Shown piece by piece: positions 8,252 to 17,066 of a DNA stretch of 64,000 nt (position 1 is the first letter of the stretch; the number at the start of each line of letters is the position of its first letter). Under the pieces are notes generated by a model, which searched no databases, was not told the origin of the DNA, and worked only from the letters and a program-made list of their open reading frames with translations. Source of the stretch: Saccharopolyspora elongata (GTDB lineage: Bacteria; Actinomycetota; Actinomycetes; Mycobacteriales; Pseudonocardiaceae); assembly GCF_004348985.1 (NCBI RefSeq), contig NZ_SMKW01000020.1:1-64000 (forward strand), written 5' to 3'. Made by a program: the position numbers and the translations under genes.

Positions 8252-10009
8252 TCACGTGCGAAAGCCGGCCACCCTCAGCACCCGGAGCCGGTTCAGCGCG
8301 GCCGCCAGCTCGAAGCGCCGCGGCACGGCGAAATCGCCCACGTAGCGCTCGTCGACGGCCAGGACACCGCGCTCGGCGACGTCCGCGGCGAAGGCGTCGA
8401 GCACCTCCGCCACGGTGCGGGCTCCGTCGAGCACACCCCGCCGCGCGCAGCTGACCAGCGCCAGCCCGATCCCGGTGACCTGCGCGGGGTCGACGACCTG
8501 CTCCACGCCGCGCAGTTCCACAGTGGATTCTCCCAGGGTCAGCGCGTCCACTCCGCGGGCGCGGACCTTCGGTCGTTCGGTGGGGATCGAGCGCGGATCC
8601 ACCACGCGGTGCCGGACCTGCGGGAACGCCTCGGCCTCCGAGCGGCGGCCGGTGGGCGCGGCGGCCAACTGCCGGGCGCGCTCGGTGACATCACGGGCGT
8701 GGTAGGCGTCGAGCATCAGCACCTGGTCGGCCACGTCCATGTAGTCCCCGGAGCCTCCCATCACCAGCACCGTCGACACCCCGTGCGCGGCGTGCAGCGG
8801 CCGGATCAGGTCGACGAACGGCGTCAGCGGCTCGGACTCCTTGGCGACCAGCGCCTGCATCCGGGCGTCGCGGATCATCAGGTTCGTCGCCGCGGTGTCC
8901 TCGTCGACCAGCAGCACCTTCGCCCCGGCCTCCACCGCCTCCACGATCGCGGCGGCCTGCGAGGTCGAGCCGGAGGCGTTGTCGGTGGAGAAGTCGGTGG
9001 TGTCGGCGCCGGTGGGCAGGTGGCCGACGAACGGGCTGACGTCCACCCGGTGCACCCGCCGCCCGTCCTCGGCGCGCACCTTGACGGTGTCCTCGCGGCA
9101 CACCACCAGCTCCCGGCCGTCGCCGGGAACGTGGTCGTAGACGCCGAACTCCAGCGCGCGCAGCAGCGTGGACTTGCCGTGGAACCCGCCCCCGACGATC
9201 AGGGTGATCCCCTCGGGCACCCCCATGCCGCGCACCCGGCCCCGGTTGGGCAGCTCGACCTCGACGCTCAGCGACTCCGGCGTGGTGAACGGCACCCCGT
9301 CGGTCAGCGGCCGCTCGTCGACGCCGCTGCGCCGGGGCAGCATCGCGCCGTCGGCGACGAACGCCACCAGCCCCAGGTCCGGCAGCATCCGCCGCAGCGC
9401 ATCGGTGTCCTCAATGGAGTCCACGAACTCCCGCAGCCGCCGCTGATCGGCCGTGGCCCAGCGCAGCGCGGCCTCCACCGCGTCGGGCAGCTCGTCGCAG
9501 AGCGCCTGCTCCGCCTGCCTGCCGTCGATGGTCCGGCCGCGTCCCGGCAGGTCGATGCCCAGGCGCAGCACCACCGCTCCCCCGGCGATCTGGCAGGCGC
9601 TGCGGTCCAGCACCTCCTGCCGGCCGGCGTCGACCCGCAACCGGCTGTCGCGGAGCCTGCGGTACACCGCCCGCACCAGGTACCCGGCCAGCGCCCGCGC
9701 GCGCACCGGCGTCGACCACAGCTGCTCGGGGAAGCCCGCGACCGCCGGGTCGACCCGGACCTCGCAGCGGCTGGCCGGGGCGAACGGGTCCGGCTGCACG
9801 CGCTGGACCTCCAAGGTGAATCCGCCGAAGGACCAGCGGCCGCCCAAGGACTTGTAGCGGCCGTAGCTCGCGCCGTGCATGGCGCGCAGTTCCTGCCGCA
9901 GCGCTTGCTCGTCGCCGCGATCACCGCGGGGCCGTTCGTCGCGCCGGCGATCACCCGGTCGCCGGTCCCTGTACCGCCCCGCTCCGGGACCGCCCGTTCG
10001 CTGTGCCAT
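8252..10009 (-). CDS. ABC-class P-loop ATPase (PF09818-like)
   Basis: A 585-residue predicted soluble ATPase of the ABC class. Residues 1-35 are an unusual Arg/Asp-rich tail (RYRDRRPGDRRRDERPRGDR). An N-terminal domain follows with YKSLGGRWSFGGFTLEV. Walker A is VGGGFHGKSTLLRALE, and Walker B is KVLLVDEDTAATNLMI. The segment after Walker A contains DNASGSTSQAAAIVEA, the likely signature loop. No membrane partner is present, so it is not a transporter component. The family is widely distributed but its function is not established. It is followed by the phosphoribosyltransferase gene 95 bases downstream on the same strand. Confidence 0.85.
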   Translation of the reverse strand: MAQRTGGPGAGRYRDRRPGDRRRDERPRGDRGDEQALRQELRAMHGASYGRYKSLGGRWSFGGFTLEVQRVQPDPFAPASRCEVRVDPAVAGFPEQLWSTPVRARALAGYLVRAVYRRLRDSRLRVDAGRQEVLDRSACQIAGGAVVLRLGIDLPGRGRTIDGRQAEQALCDELPDAVEAALRWATADQRRLREFVDSIEDTDALRRMLPDLGLVAFVADGAMLPRRSGVDERPLTDGVPFTTPESLSVEVELPNRGRVRGMGVPEGITLIVGGGFHGKSTLLRALEFGVYDHVPGDGRELVVCREDTVKVRAEDGRRVHRVDVSPFVGHLPTGADTTDFSTDNASGSTSQAAAIVEAVEAGAKVLLVDEDTAATNLMIRDARMQALVAKESEPLTPFVDLIRPLHAAHGVSTVLVMGGSGDYMDVADQVLMLDAYHARDVTERARQLAAAPTGRRSEAEAFPQVRHRVVDPRSIPTERPKVRARGVDALTLGESTVELRGVEQVVDPAQVTGIGLALVSCARRGVLDGARTVAEVLDAFAADVAERGVLAVDERYVGDFAVPRRFELAAALNRLRVLRVAGFRT

Positions 10010-10257
10010 GCCCGAGACCTACCGGACGCGAGGCCGATTCTCCAATCGGGAGACGTGGATCACGCCGATTACCACCACAGTGGACGGCCCGTGTCCACAT
10101 GGGGCAAAACCGGCGAAACGCCGTGGCGGGACTCAGCGGGTCCGCAATGTGCGGGTTATTCTCCGAACGCGCAAGATCCCCACCCCACCCCGGTCCGAGA
10201 CCTCGGACGCCCGGTCCCGCTCGACGACGATGCCTTTGCTGGTGAGGAGGCGAGTGC

Positions 10258-11139
10258 ATGCTCCGCAGATTCCGCGGCCCGATCTTCAGCCGCCAACGGC
10301 GACGCCCGGCCCGCGACGTTTCCCGCCGTCCACGTAGGACCGCAGCGCTGCTCGCGGCAATGATCGCGACGGCCGCGTTGGCCGGTGGCACGGCCAACGC
10401 CGAGCAGTCGCGCACCGCGCCGCGGCTGAGCCCCGACGATCCCAACGGCGCCTGGGCGGGCTACAGCCTGCCGGGCGGCAAGGACACCCAAGCGCGTTCC
10501 CTCCCCCTCCCGGCCGGTGCGGTGTCCGGAATGGACGTCAGCGGCCACCAGGGCGACGTCGACTGGCCCCGGGCCTGGGCCGACGGTGCCCGGTTCGCCT
10601 ACGTCAAGGCCACCGAGGGCACCGGTTTCCGCAACGCCCGCTTCGCCCAGCAGTACGACGGTTCCCACGACGTCGGCATGACCCGCGGTTCCTACCACTT
10701 CGGGCTGCCGGACCGCTCCACCGGCCGCGACCAGGCCAACTTCTTCGTCGACAACGGCGGTGACTGGCGCCACGACGGTCGCACCCTGCCGGGGGCGCTG
10801 GACATCGAGTACAACCCGTACGGCGAGGCCTGCTACGGCCTGGACCCGGCCGCGATGTCGCGGTGGATCGCCGACTTCAGCAACACCTACCACGACCGGA
10901 CCGGGCGCTTCCCGGTCATCTACACCACGACCGACTGGTGGAACCGCTGCACCGCGTCCAATCCGGACTTCGCCCCGAACAACCCGCTGTGGATCGCCCG
11001 CTACGGCACCGACCTCGGCGCGCTGCCGGCCGGCTGGGGCTACCAGACCATCTGGCAGCACAACGACAAGGGCATCTTCCCCGGCGGGCAGGACACCTTC
11101 AACGGCAACGGCAAGCAGCTCAAGCGATTCATCTCCTGA
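10258..11139 (+). CDS. Secreted GH25 muramidase (lysozyme)
   Basis: A signal peptide with an Arg-rich n-region is visible (RRTAALLAAMIATAALAGGT, probable cleavage after ANA near residue 49). The GH25 catalytic domain follows with GMDVSGHQGDVDW, FAYVKATEGTGF and the D-x-E active-site strand GALDIEYNP. It ends in LPAGWGYQTIWQHNDKGIFP, the usual C-terminal strand. It would cleave the N-acetylmuramic acid to N-acetylglucosamine bond in peptidoglycan outside the membrane. The 249 bases upstream hold no gene that I can see. It is convergent with the LCP gene, a cell-wall ligase type, separated by a strong hairpin. Confidence 0.95.
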   Translation: MLRRFRGPIFSRQRRRPARDVSRRPRRTAALLAAMIATAALAGGTANAEQSRTAPRLSPDDPNGAWAGYSLPGGKDTQARSLPLPAGAVSGMDVSGHQGDVDWPRAWADGARFAYVKATEGTGFRNARFAQQYDGSHDVGMTRGSYHFGLPDRSTGRDQANFFVDNGGDWRHDGRTLPGALDIEYNPYGEACYGLDPAAMSRWIADFSNTYHDRTGRFPVIYTTTDWWNRCTASNPDFAPNNPLWIARYGTDLGALPAGWGYQTIWQHNDKGIFPGGQDTFNGNGKQLKRFIS

Positions 11140-11156
11140 CCGTCCCTCCCAACGGC

Positions 11157-11195
11157 GATGCGGGCCGCTCCGGAACCTCCGGGGCGGCCCGCATC
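11157..11195. terminator. Bidirectional hairpin terminator
   Basis: GATGCGGGCCGC at 11157 pairs with GCGGCCCGCATC at 11184, with extra pairing of CCGGA/CCGG inside. It lies exactly between the convergent muramidase and LCP genes. Confidence 0.8.
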
Positions 11196-11209
11196 GTTGG
11201 TCGCGCGGT

Positions 11210-12355
11210 CTACTTGTTCAGCAGGTCCGGCGGGATCGGCTGGTCGTTGGCGATCGCGTCGAACATGCGACTGGCTGCCTTGGAGTCCCAGACGATGACC
11301 GAGCCGCCGTCGGAGTCCTTGCCGAAGCGGCCGAACGGCGCGCTGGTGGTCACGCCCTCGCCGCCGCTGATGTCGCCCATCGCCAGGCCCAGCGACGCCA
11401 GGTGCCACAGGTGGTCGCTGTCGTTGACCACGAACGTCTTGCTCGCGCTGGAGGCCAGCGGGAACAGCCGGAACGGGTTGATCAGCGTAGACGGGCTGGT
11501 CGCCTTGTTGACCAGGGCGCCCAGCAGCTTGCGCTGGTTCTCCGCACGCTCCAGGTCACCGCCCTTGAGCGAGTAGCGCGCCCGGACGAAGGCCAGGGCC
11601 TGCGGGCCGTCCAGCTCCTGGCAGCCGGCCGGCAGGTGCGCGTTCGCCATGTCGTCGTCCATCGGCTTGTCCAGGCAGATCTCCACCCCGCCGACCGCGT
11701 TGACCAGATCGGAGAACCCGCCGAAGCCGATCTCCGCGTAGTGGTCGATGTGCACCCCGGTGGCCTTCTCGACGGTCTCCGCCAGCAGCTGCGGGCCGCC
11801 GAAGGAGAACGCCGCGTTGAGCTTGGTCTTGCCGTGGCCCGGGATCTCCACGTACGAGTCGCGGGGCAGGCTGATCAGCGCGGGCTGACCACCGCCGCTG
11901 GGGATGTGCACCAGCATCACGCTGTCGGTGCGCTGGCCGCCGGCGTCGCCGGCCGACAGTTCTTCGCGCTGCGCGTCGTCGAGGCCTTCGCGGCTGTCGG
12001 AGCCGACCAGCAGCCAGTTGGAGCCGGACGAGTCCGGGGCCTGCCCGCTGAACGACAGCGCGTCGGTGCGCTGCAGCATGCTGTCGAAGTAGATCACCAG
12101 GCCGCCCAGCAGCAGCACCAGCACGACCAGGGTGATGCCGATGCGCCGGCCCCACCGCTTCTGCTTGCGCCTCGGCGGCGGCGGTGGCCGCTCGTCGTCC
12201 ATCGGCCGCCGAGGGCCTTGATGAGGCGGAGGGGGCGGCGGCGGACGCCGTCCGGGTGGCGGCCCGCTCGGGGCGCCCCGGTAGTAGTCGTACCTCTCGC
12301 CGCCGCCTTGCGGTCTCCGGCTCCTCGGCGGTTGCCCCGCCGACCAGTCGCTCAT
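11210..12355 (-). CDS. LytR-CpsA-Psr (LCP) family cell-wall glycopolymer ligase
   Basis: A cytoplasmic tail of about 75 residues is rich in Pro, Arg and Gly, followed by one transmembrane helix (IGITLVVLVLLLGGLVIYF). The extracellular LCP domain has NWLLVGSDSREG, QRTDSVMLVHIP, ALISLPRDSYVEIPGHGKTK, KLNAAFSFGG and ALAFVRARYSLKGGDLERAE. These hold the conserved Arg and Asp residues that bind the lipid pyrophosphate. The family transfers arabinogalactan, teichoic acid or related polymers onto peptidoglycan. ATG 12355 (MSDWSAGQPPRS) is chosen; the Pro-rich tail starts right after it. Convergent with a muramidase. Confidence 0.94.
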   Translation of the reverse strand: MSDWSAGQPPRSRRPQGGGERYDYYRGAPSGPPPGRRPPPPPPPHQGPRRPMDDERPPPPPRRKQKRWGRRIGITLVVLVLLLGGLVIYFDSMLQRTDALSFSGQAPDSSGSNWLLVGSDSREGLDDAQREELSAGDAGGQRTDSVMLVHIPSGGGQPALISLPRDSYVEIPGHGKTKLNAAFSFGGPQLLAETVEKATGVHIDHYAEIGFGGFSDLVNAVGGVEICLDKPMDDDMANAHLPAGCQELDGPQALAFVRARYSLKGGDLERAENQRKLLGALVNKATSPSTLINPFRLFPLASSASKTFVVNDSDHLWHLASLGLAMGDISGGEGVTTSAPFGRFGKDSDGGSVIVWDSKAASRMFDAIANDQPIPPDLLNK

Positions 12356-12515
12356 GCACACACCCGCGTCGGTTCGATCCGGCGCGCCCCGCACGCGCCG
12401 GGTTTGGCGTGAAGCATCGCAGAAGACCGCCGGGGAATCACCCACCGCTACCGAACGGTGATCGGAGACCACCTGTTTCGGCTGGTGGCGGGCATGAGGG
12501 CGACCTCACAACCCG

Positions 12516-12533
12516 CCACCACGGCCGTGGTGG
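12516..12533. terminator. Perfect palindrome abutting the aminotransferase stop
   Basis: CCACCACGGCCGTGGTGG is a perfect 18-bp palindrome immediately after the stop codon of the aminotransferase. It could be a weak hairpin terminator. The region between the LCP gene start and this point (12356-12533) holds nothing else that I recognise. Confidence 0.35.
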
Positions 12534-13790
12534 TCAGCCGTTGACGGCGTCGCGCACCGCTTCCGCCCACAGCCCGACGGCGTCGTCGACCTGCTCGGCC
12601 GTGACGATCAGCGGCGGGACCATGCGGACCACGTTGCCGTGCGGTCCGCAGGTCAGCAGCAGCAGCCCGCGCCGGGCGGCGGCCTGGTGCGCGCGGGTGG
12701 CCGTCTCGGTGTCCGGCGCGCCCTCGGGGGTGCTGAACTCGTTGCCCAGCATCAGGCCCAGCCCGCGCACGTCGCCGATCACCGGGTGTTCGGCGGCGAC
12801 CTTGCGCAGGCCCTCCTGCAGCCGGGCGCCCTGTTCGGCGGCGTTGTCGACGAGCCCCTCGTCCCGCACCACGTCGAGGGTGGCCAGCGCTGCAGCGGCC
12901 GACACCGCGTTGCCGCCGTAGGTGCCGCCCTGCGAGCCGGGCCAGGCCTGGCTCATCAGCGCATCCGGCGCGGCGATGGCCGACAACGGGAAGCCGCTGG
13001 CCAGGCCCTTGGCGGTGATCAGGATGTCGGGGCGGATGCCGGCGTGGTCGTGGCCCCAGAACCGGCCGGTGCGCCCGACGCCGGTCTGCACCTCGTCGAG
13101 GATCAGCAGGATGCCGTGCCGGTCGGCGCGTTCCCGCAGGCCGGCGAGGAACTCCGGCGGCGCGGGGATGTAGCCGCCCTCGCCGAGAACCGGTTCGATG
13201 ATGATCGCGGCGGTGTCGCGCGGCGAGCTGACGGTGACCAGCAGCTGGTCGAACTCGGCCAGCGCGAAGCGCACCGCGTCGGCCTCGCTGCAGCGGTGCC
13301 GGTAGGCCTCGGGGAACGGGGTGAACACGACGCCGGGCATCATCGGGCCGATCCCGGCCCGCACCTTCACCCCGGAACTGGTGAGCGCGCCGGCGCCCAT
13401 CGTGCGCCCGTGGAAGCCGCCCTGGAAGGCGACGATGTTCTGCCGTCCGGTGGCCTGCCGGGCCAGCCGGACCGCGGCCTCCACCGCTTCGCTGCCGGAG
13501 TTGACGTAGAACAGCCGGTCCAGGCCGGCCGGGAGCACCTCGCCGAGCCGTTCGGTCAGCCGCAGCAGGGGCCGGTGCATGACGGTCGTGTACTGGCCGT
13601 GGATGAGGGTACCCACCTGGCGCTGGGCGGCCTCGACCACGCGCGGGTGGCAGTGTCCCGTGCTGGTGACCCCGATCCCGGCGGTGAAGTCCAGGTAGCG
13701 GCGATCCTGCTCGTCGTAGAGGTAGACCCCTTCCCCGCGAGCGGCCAGGACCGGCGTGGCCTGCTTCAGCACCGGCGAGAGCTCAGCCAT
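12534..13790 (-). CDS. gabT: Class III PLP-dependent aminotransferase (GABA aminotransferase-like)
   Basis: A 418-residue class III aminotransferase. It has GIGVTSTGHCHPRVV, VNSGSEAVEAAVRLARQATG, QGGFHGRTMGAGALT, and LLILDEVQTGVGRTG (Asp232 contacts the PLP ring nitrogen). LITAKGLASGFPLSA carries Lys261, which forms the Schiff base. It should move the amino group of an omega-amino acid such as 4-aminobutyrate to a 2-oxoacid. It is divergent from a succinate-semialdehyde-dehydrogenase-like gene, the expected partner in GABA use. ATG 13790 is preferred (GGAG 7 bases before). A GntR-type palindrome sits 36 bases upstream. Other omega-amino acid substrates are possible. Confidence 0.88.
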   Translation of the reverse strand: MAELSPVLKQATPVLAARGEGVYLYDEQDRRYLDFTAGIGVTSTGHCHPRVVEAAQRQVGTLIHGQYTTVMHRPLLRLTERLGEVLPAGLDRLFYVNSGSEAVEAAVRLARQATGRQNIVAFQGGFHGRTMGAGALTSSGVKVRAGIGPMMPGVVFTPFPEAYRHRCSEADAVRFALAEFDQLLVTVSSPRDTAAIIIEPVLGEGGYIPAPPEFLAGLRERADRHGILLILDEVQTGVGRTGRFWGHDHAGIRPDILITAKGLASGFPLSAIAAPDALMSQAWPGSQGGTYGGNAVSAAAALATLDVVRDEGLVDNAAEQGARLQEGLRKVAAEHPVIGDVRGLGLMLGNEFSTPEGAPDTETATRAHQAAARRGLLLLTCGPHGNVVRMVPPLIVTAEQVDDAVGLWAEAVRDAVNG

Positions 13791-13825
13791 GATCGACTCC
13801 AAGGTTCGTGACATGCAAAATGTAG

Positions 13826-13839
13826 GATTGTTGACAATC
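13826..13839. promoter_or_regulatory. GntR operator 1 (GATTGT-TG-ACAATC)
   Basis: A perfect 6-bp inverted repeat in the 117-base gap between the divergent aminotransferase and aldehyde dehydrogenase genes. It overlaps a TTGACA that could be a -35 box. Direct repeats of ACATGCAA flank it. The same sequence lies upstream of both isomerase transcription units, so it is the likely site of the GntR/FCD regulator at 15473. Confidence 0.75.
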
Positions 13840-13907
13840 TCCGCTGACATGCAACCATCACCGAGCGTCGCTGTCCACCACCCGAGGCAGAAGGGTTCGC
13901 CGTTGCC

Positions 13908-15389
13908 ATGACGATCTCAACCGAACAGCACCCCCGAGAGGCCGCCGTCGTCGACGCCGCGCCCAAGCAACTGCTCATCGGCGGCAAATGGCGCGACGCC
14001 GAAGGAGACCGCAGCTTCGAGGTCGAAGATCCGTCCACCGGCCGTGCGCTGTGCTCGGTCGCCGACGCCTCCCCGCACGACGGGCTGGCGGCGCTGGCGG
14101 CCGCGGCCGACGCCCAGCCGCAGTGGGCCAAGCACCCGCCCCGCGAGCGCGGCGAGATCCTGCGGCGCGCCTTCGAGCTGATCATGCAGCGGCACGAGGA
14201 CCTCTCGCTGCTGATGACGCTGGAGATGGGCAAGCCGCTGACCGAGTCGCGGGCCGAGGTCACCTACGCGGCGGAGTTCTTCCGCTGGTTCTCCGAGGAG
14301 GCCGTGCGCATCGGCGGCGACTACGCGGTGGCGCCCAACGGCAGCGGCCGGTTCCTGGTGATGCGCCAGCCCGTCGGCCCGGCGCTGCTGATCACTCCGT
14401 GGAACTTCCCGATGGCGATGGGCACCCGCAAGATCGGCCCGGCCATCGCCGCGGGCTGCACCTCGGTGATCAAGCCGGCGCACCAGACGCCGCTGTCGAT
14501 GCTGGCGCTGGCCGAGATCCTCATCGAGGCCGGGCTGCCCGACGGCGTCCTCAACGTGGTCACCTCGCGCAGCGCGGGCAAGCTGATGGAGCCGATGATC
14601 CGCGACGGCCGCGCCCGCAAGCTGTCGTTCACCGGGTCCACCGCGGTGGGCCGCAAGCTCATCGAGCAGTCCGCCGACCAGGTGCTCAAGGTGTCGCTGG
14701 AGCTGGGCGGCAACGCGCCGTTCATCGTGTTCGACGACGCCGACCTGGACGCCGCGGTCGACGGCGCGATGCTGGCCAAGATGCGCAACATCGGCGAGGC
14801 CTGCACCGCGGCCAACCGGTTCTACGTGCACGCCGACGTCGCCGAGGAGTTCTCCCGGCGGCTCGCCGAAAGGATGAGCGGCCTGCGGGTCGGCCGCGGC
14901 GTCACCGACGAGATCCAGGTGGGCCCGCTGATCGACGACGCCCAGCTGGGCAAGGTCACCGAGCTGGTCGCCGACGCGGTGCGGCTCGGCGCGGACGTCG
15001 TCACCGGCGGCGCCGGCCGCGACGGCGAGGGCTACTTCTACCAGCCGACCGTGCTGACGAACGTGCCGCTGGAGGCCCGGATGGGCCGGGAGGAGATCTT
15101 CGGGCCGGTCGCGCCGATCACCACCTTCACCGACGAGCAGGCCGTCGTCGCCCAGGCCAACGACACCGAGTACGGCCTGGTCAGCTACCTCTACACCCGC
15201 GATCTGCAGCGCGGCCTGCGGGTGTCGGAGGCGCTGGAGAGCGGCATGGTGGGCCTCAACCAGGGCATCGTGTCCAACCCGGCGGCACCGTTCGGCGGCG
15301 TGAAGCACTCCGGACTGGGCCGCGAAGGCGGCAAGTTCGGCATCGACGAGTTCCTGGAAACCAAGTACGTCGCCGTCGGCGGCCTCTGA
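13908..15389 (+). CDS. gabD: NAD(P)-dependent succinate-semialdehyde dehydrogenase-like ALDH
   Basis: A 493-residue aldehyde dehydrogenase with an intact active site. The oxyanion Asn166 is in LLITPWNFPMAMG, the Glu265 base in VSLELGGNAPF, and the nucleophile Cys299 in GEACTAANRF. The NAD(P)-binding segment LSFTGSTAVGRKL is ordinary. The closest family by pattern is SSADH (GabD): oxidation of succinate semialdehyde to succinate, feeding the TCA cycle. It is divergent from the aminotransferase, with a GntR operator between. It ends in a hairpin shared with the convergent gntR gene. Confidence 0.9.
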   Translation: MTISTEQHPREAAVVDAAPKQLLIGGKWRDAEGDRSFEVEDPSTGRALCSVADASPHDGLAALAAAADAQPQWAKHPPRERGEILRRAFELIMQRHEDLSLLMTLEMGKPLTESRAEVTYAAEFFRWFSEEAVRIGGDYAVAPNGSGRFLVMRQPVGPALLITPWNFPMAMGTRKIGPAIAAGCTSVIKPAHQTPLSMLALAEILIEAGLPDGVLNVVTSRSAGKLMEPMIRDGRARKLSFTGSTAVGRKLIEQSADQVLKVSLELGGNAPFIVFDDADLDAAVDGAMLAKMRNIGEACTAANRFYVHADVAEEFSRRLAERMSGLRVGRGVTDEIQVGPLIDDAQLGKVTELVADAVRLGADVVTGGAGRDGEGYFYQPTVLTNVPLEARMGREEIFGPVAPITTFTDEQAVVAQANDTEYGLVSYLYTRDLQRGLRVSEALESGMVGLNQGIVSNPAAPFGGVKHSGLGREGGKFGIDEFLETKYVAVGGL

Positions 15390-15420
15390 CGAGAAGAGGG
15401 TTCGCGGCTCGTCCTGCATA

Positions 15421-15462
15421 GCGGGCGGGGCTCCCTCCACTGTGGAGGAAACCCCGCCCCGC
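15421..15462. terminator. Hairpin terminator between gabD-like gene and gntR
   Basis: GGGCGGGG at 15423 pairs with CCCCGCCC at 15452, and a nested CCTCCACTGTGGAGG palindrome forms the loop side. It lies between two convergent genes and can serve both. Confidence 0.7.
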
Positions 15463-15472
15463 TTCAGGTGCG

Positions 15473-16183
15473 TCAGCTCGCCATGGAGCCGTTGAGGCGC
15501 TCCAGCGCGTCGGTCATGTGCGCCGTCAGCCGCTCCAGCAGCAGCTGCTCGTCGCCCGTCTCGATCGCGTCGACGAGCCCCTTGTGCTCATCGACCAGTG
15601 CCTGCACGTCCGCGTGGTACTTGTCCTGCAGCGCCGTCAGGCACATCCGCTTCTCCACCAGCAGCGTCTGCGCCATCCGCTGCAGCCGCGGGCTGCCCGA
15701 CACCCGCACCAGCGTCTCGTGGAACTCCTGATCGGCGTCGGCCAGCTCGATCGAGTCGCCCTTGCCCGCCGCGGCGACCATCCGGCTCTGCGCCGCGGTC
15801 AGCTCCGCCACCGCCTCCACCCGGTGGTGGCGGACGATCTGCTCGCACGCGGCCCGCTCCACCGCCAGCCTGGCCAGGTAGATGTCGTGGACGTCCTCGG
15901 CGTCCAGCGTCATCACGAACAGCCCGCGGTGCGGTTCACTGCGCAGCAGCCCTTCGGCGACCAGCCGCTGCATGGCCTCCCGCAGCGGCCCCCGGCTGAC
16001 GCCCAGCCGGGCGGCGAGTTCGGCTTCGCCCAGCTGACTTCCCGGCGGCAGCGACCCGTACATGATCGCCGCCCGCAGCTGGTCGGCCACGATCGCCGCG
16101 GTCGACTTGCGCTGGACCGGCTCTAACTCACCCGGCTGCTGGTTCTGCTCGTCGGTCCCGAGCACCTGACACCATCTCCTCAT
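15473..16183 (-). CDS. GntR-family regulator, FCD subfamily
   Basis: A 236-residue regulator. The winged-helix N-terminus has AAIVADQLRAAIMYGSLPPG, AELAARLGVSRGPLREAMQR and LVAEGLLRSEPHRGLFV. The FCD ligand domain has Asp/His metal-site residues in ADADQEFHETLVRVSGSPRL and a C-terminal His in LLLERLTAHMTDAL. FCD regulators sense organic acids. The start codon overlaps the stop of the isomerase gene by ATGA, so it is co-transcribed with the gene at 16180. Three GATTGT-TG-ACAATC palindromes at 13826, 17010 and 18435 fit the FCD operator type and suggest it controls the whole cluster, including itself. Confidence 0.93.
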   Translation of the reverse strand: MRRWCQVLGTDEQNQQPGELEPVQRKSTAAIVADQLRAAIMYGSLPPGSQLGEAELAARLGVSRGPLREAMQRLVAEGLLRSEPHRGLFVMTLDAEDVHDIYLARLAVERAACEQIVRHHRVEAVAELTAAQSRMVAAAGKGDSIELADADQEFHETLVRVSGSPRLQRMAQTLLVEKRMCLTALQDKYHADVQALVDEHKGLVDAIETGDEQLLLERLTAHMTDALERLNGSMAS

Positions 16184-16941
16184 TCCAGGGAGGCATTGCG
16201 CTCCCCTCCTGTTCCCTTGCGGAACAGCGTTCCCAATCCGTCGTGCGCCGCCCGATCACCCGCCAGCCGCAGCGCCTCCCAGGCGCTGACCTGGTTGGCG
16301 GTGAGCACCGGTTTGCCGAGCCGGTCCTCCAGCTCACCCAGCCACGCCGCGGTGTGCAGCGCGGTGTCCGGCATCAGCAGCGCATCGGCCCGGTCGTCGT
16401 CGTTGGCCGCCGCGAACTCCAGCACCGCGTCGCGGCCGAGCGTGCCCACCTCGGCGGCGGTGATGATGCCCCGGCTGGACAACCTCACCACCTCCAGGCC
16501 CGCGGCCTGCAGGAACTCGACGAAACTGGTGGCCACGTCGTCGGGGTAGGTCGCGGCCACCGCCACCCGCCGCAGCCCCAGGGCCGCCGCGGCGTGCACG
16601 AACGCGAAGGACGTGCTGGACGTCGGCAGCCCAGTGACGGCCTGCAGCTTCTCCACCTGCTCCCGCGCGCCCTGCGGGCCGAAGACGAAGCTGCCGCTGG
16701 TGCACGCCCAGATCACCGACTGCACGCCGTGCTCCAGCAGCTGCCGCGCACCGTCGGCGAGCACGTCGTCCGAGCCGATGTCCAGCAATGCGTCCACCCG
16801 ATGCGCGTCCTCGCGCATCAAGGTGTGCACCAGGGGCAGCCGGATATCACCACCGAGCAGCCCTTCGAGCGCGGGGTAGTCGTCCTCGGCGCTGTAGCCG
16901 GGGTAGAGAATTCCTGCGGTGAACGGCACCGGTAGCTCCAT
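16180..16941 (-). CDS. Asp/Glu racemase superfamily protein (maleate isomerase/AMDase-like), second Cys missing
   Basis: A 253-residue member of the aspartate/glutamate racemase superfamily close to maleate cis-trans isomerase and arylmalonate decarboxylase. The first active-site Cys80 is present in VIWACTSGSFVFGPQG. The second, normally in a SCTNL-type loop, is replaced (LLMPDTALHT around residues 188-197). GKPVLTANQVSAWEALRLAG is the usual C-terminal signature. It may have altered chemistry or be a non-catalytic partner of the paralog at 17067. ATG 16941 is chosen because the family begins there (MELPVPFTAGILYPGY). It overlaps gntR by 4 bases, and a GntR operator lies about 70 bases upstream. 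Confidence 0.85.
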   Translation of the reverse strand: MELPVPFTAGILYPGYSAEDDYPALEGLLGGDIRLPLVHTLMREDAHRVDALLDIGSDDVLADGARQLLEHGVQSVIWACTSGSFVFGPQGAREQVEKLQAVTGLPTSSTSFAFVHAAAALGLRRVAVAATYPDDVATSFVEFLQAAGLEVVRLSSRGIITAAEVGTLGRDAVLEFAAANDDDRADALLMPDTALHTAAWLGELEDRLGKPVLTANQVSAWEALRLAGDRAAHDGLGTLFRKGTGGERNASLE

Positions 16942-17009
16942 CCTTAGTCGACATCGTTTCCGACACCACCGCTGCGGATCCGTCGACGCCAACACCGCAC
17001 AACCGGTCG

Positions 17010-17021
17010 ATTGTTGACAAT
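17010..17021. promoter_or_regulatory. GntR operator 2 (ATTGT-TG-ACAAT)
   Basis: ATTGTTGACAAT lies in the 125-base gap upstream of the isomerase-gntR unit. Arms are 5 bp here, within the same 14-bp pattern seen at 13826 and 18435. It probably gives autoregulation of gntR. Confidence 0.7.
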
Positions 17022-17066
17022 GTTACCGCAGGGTCCGTCGCGGCTAACCCGTTCTTGATGCGATCG

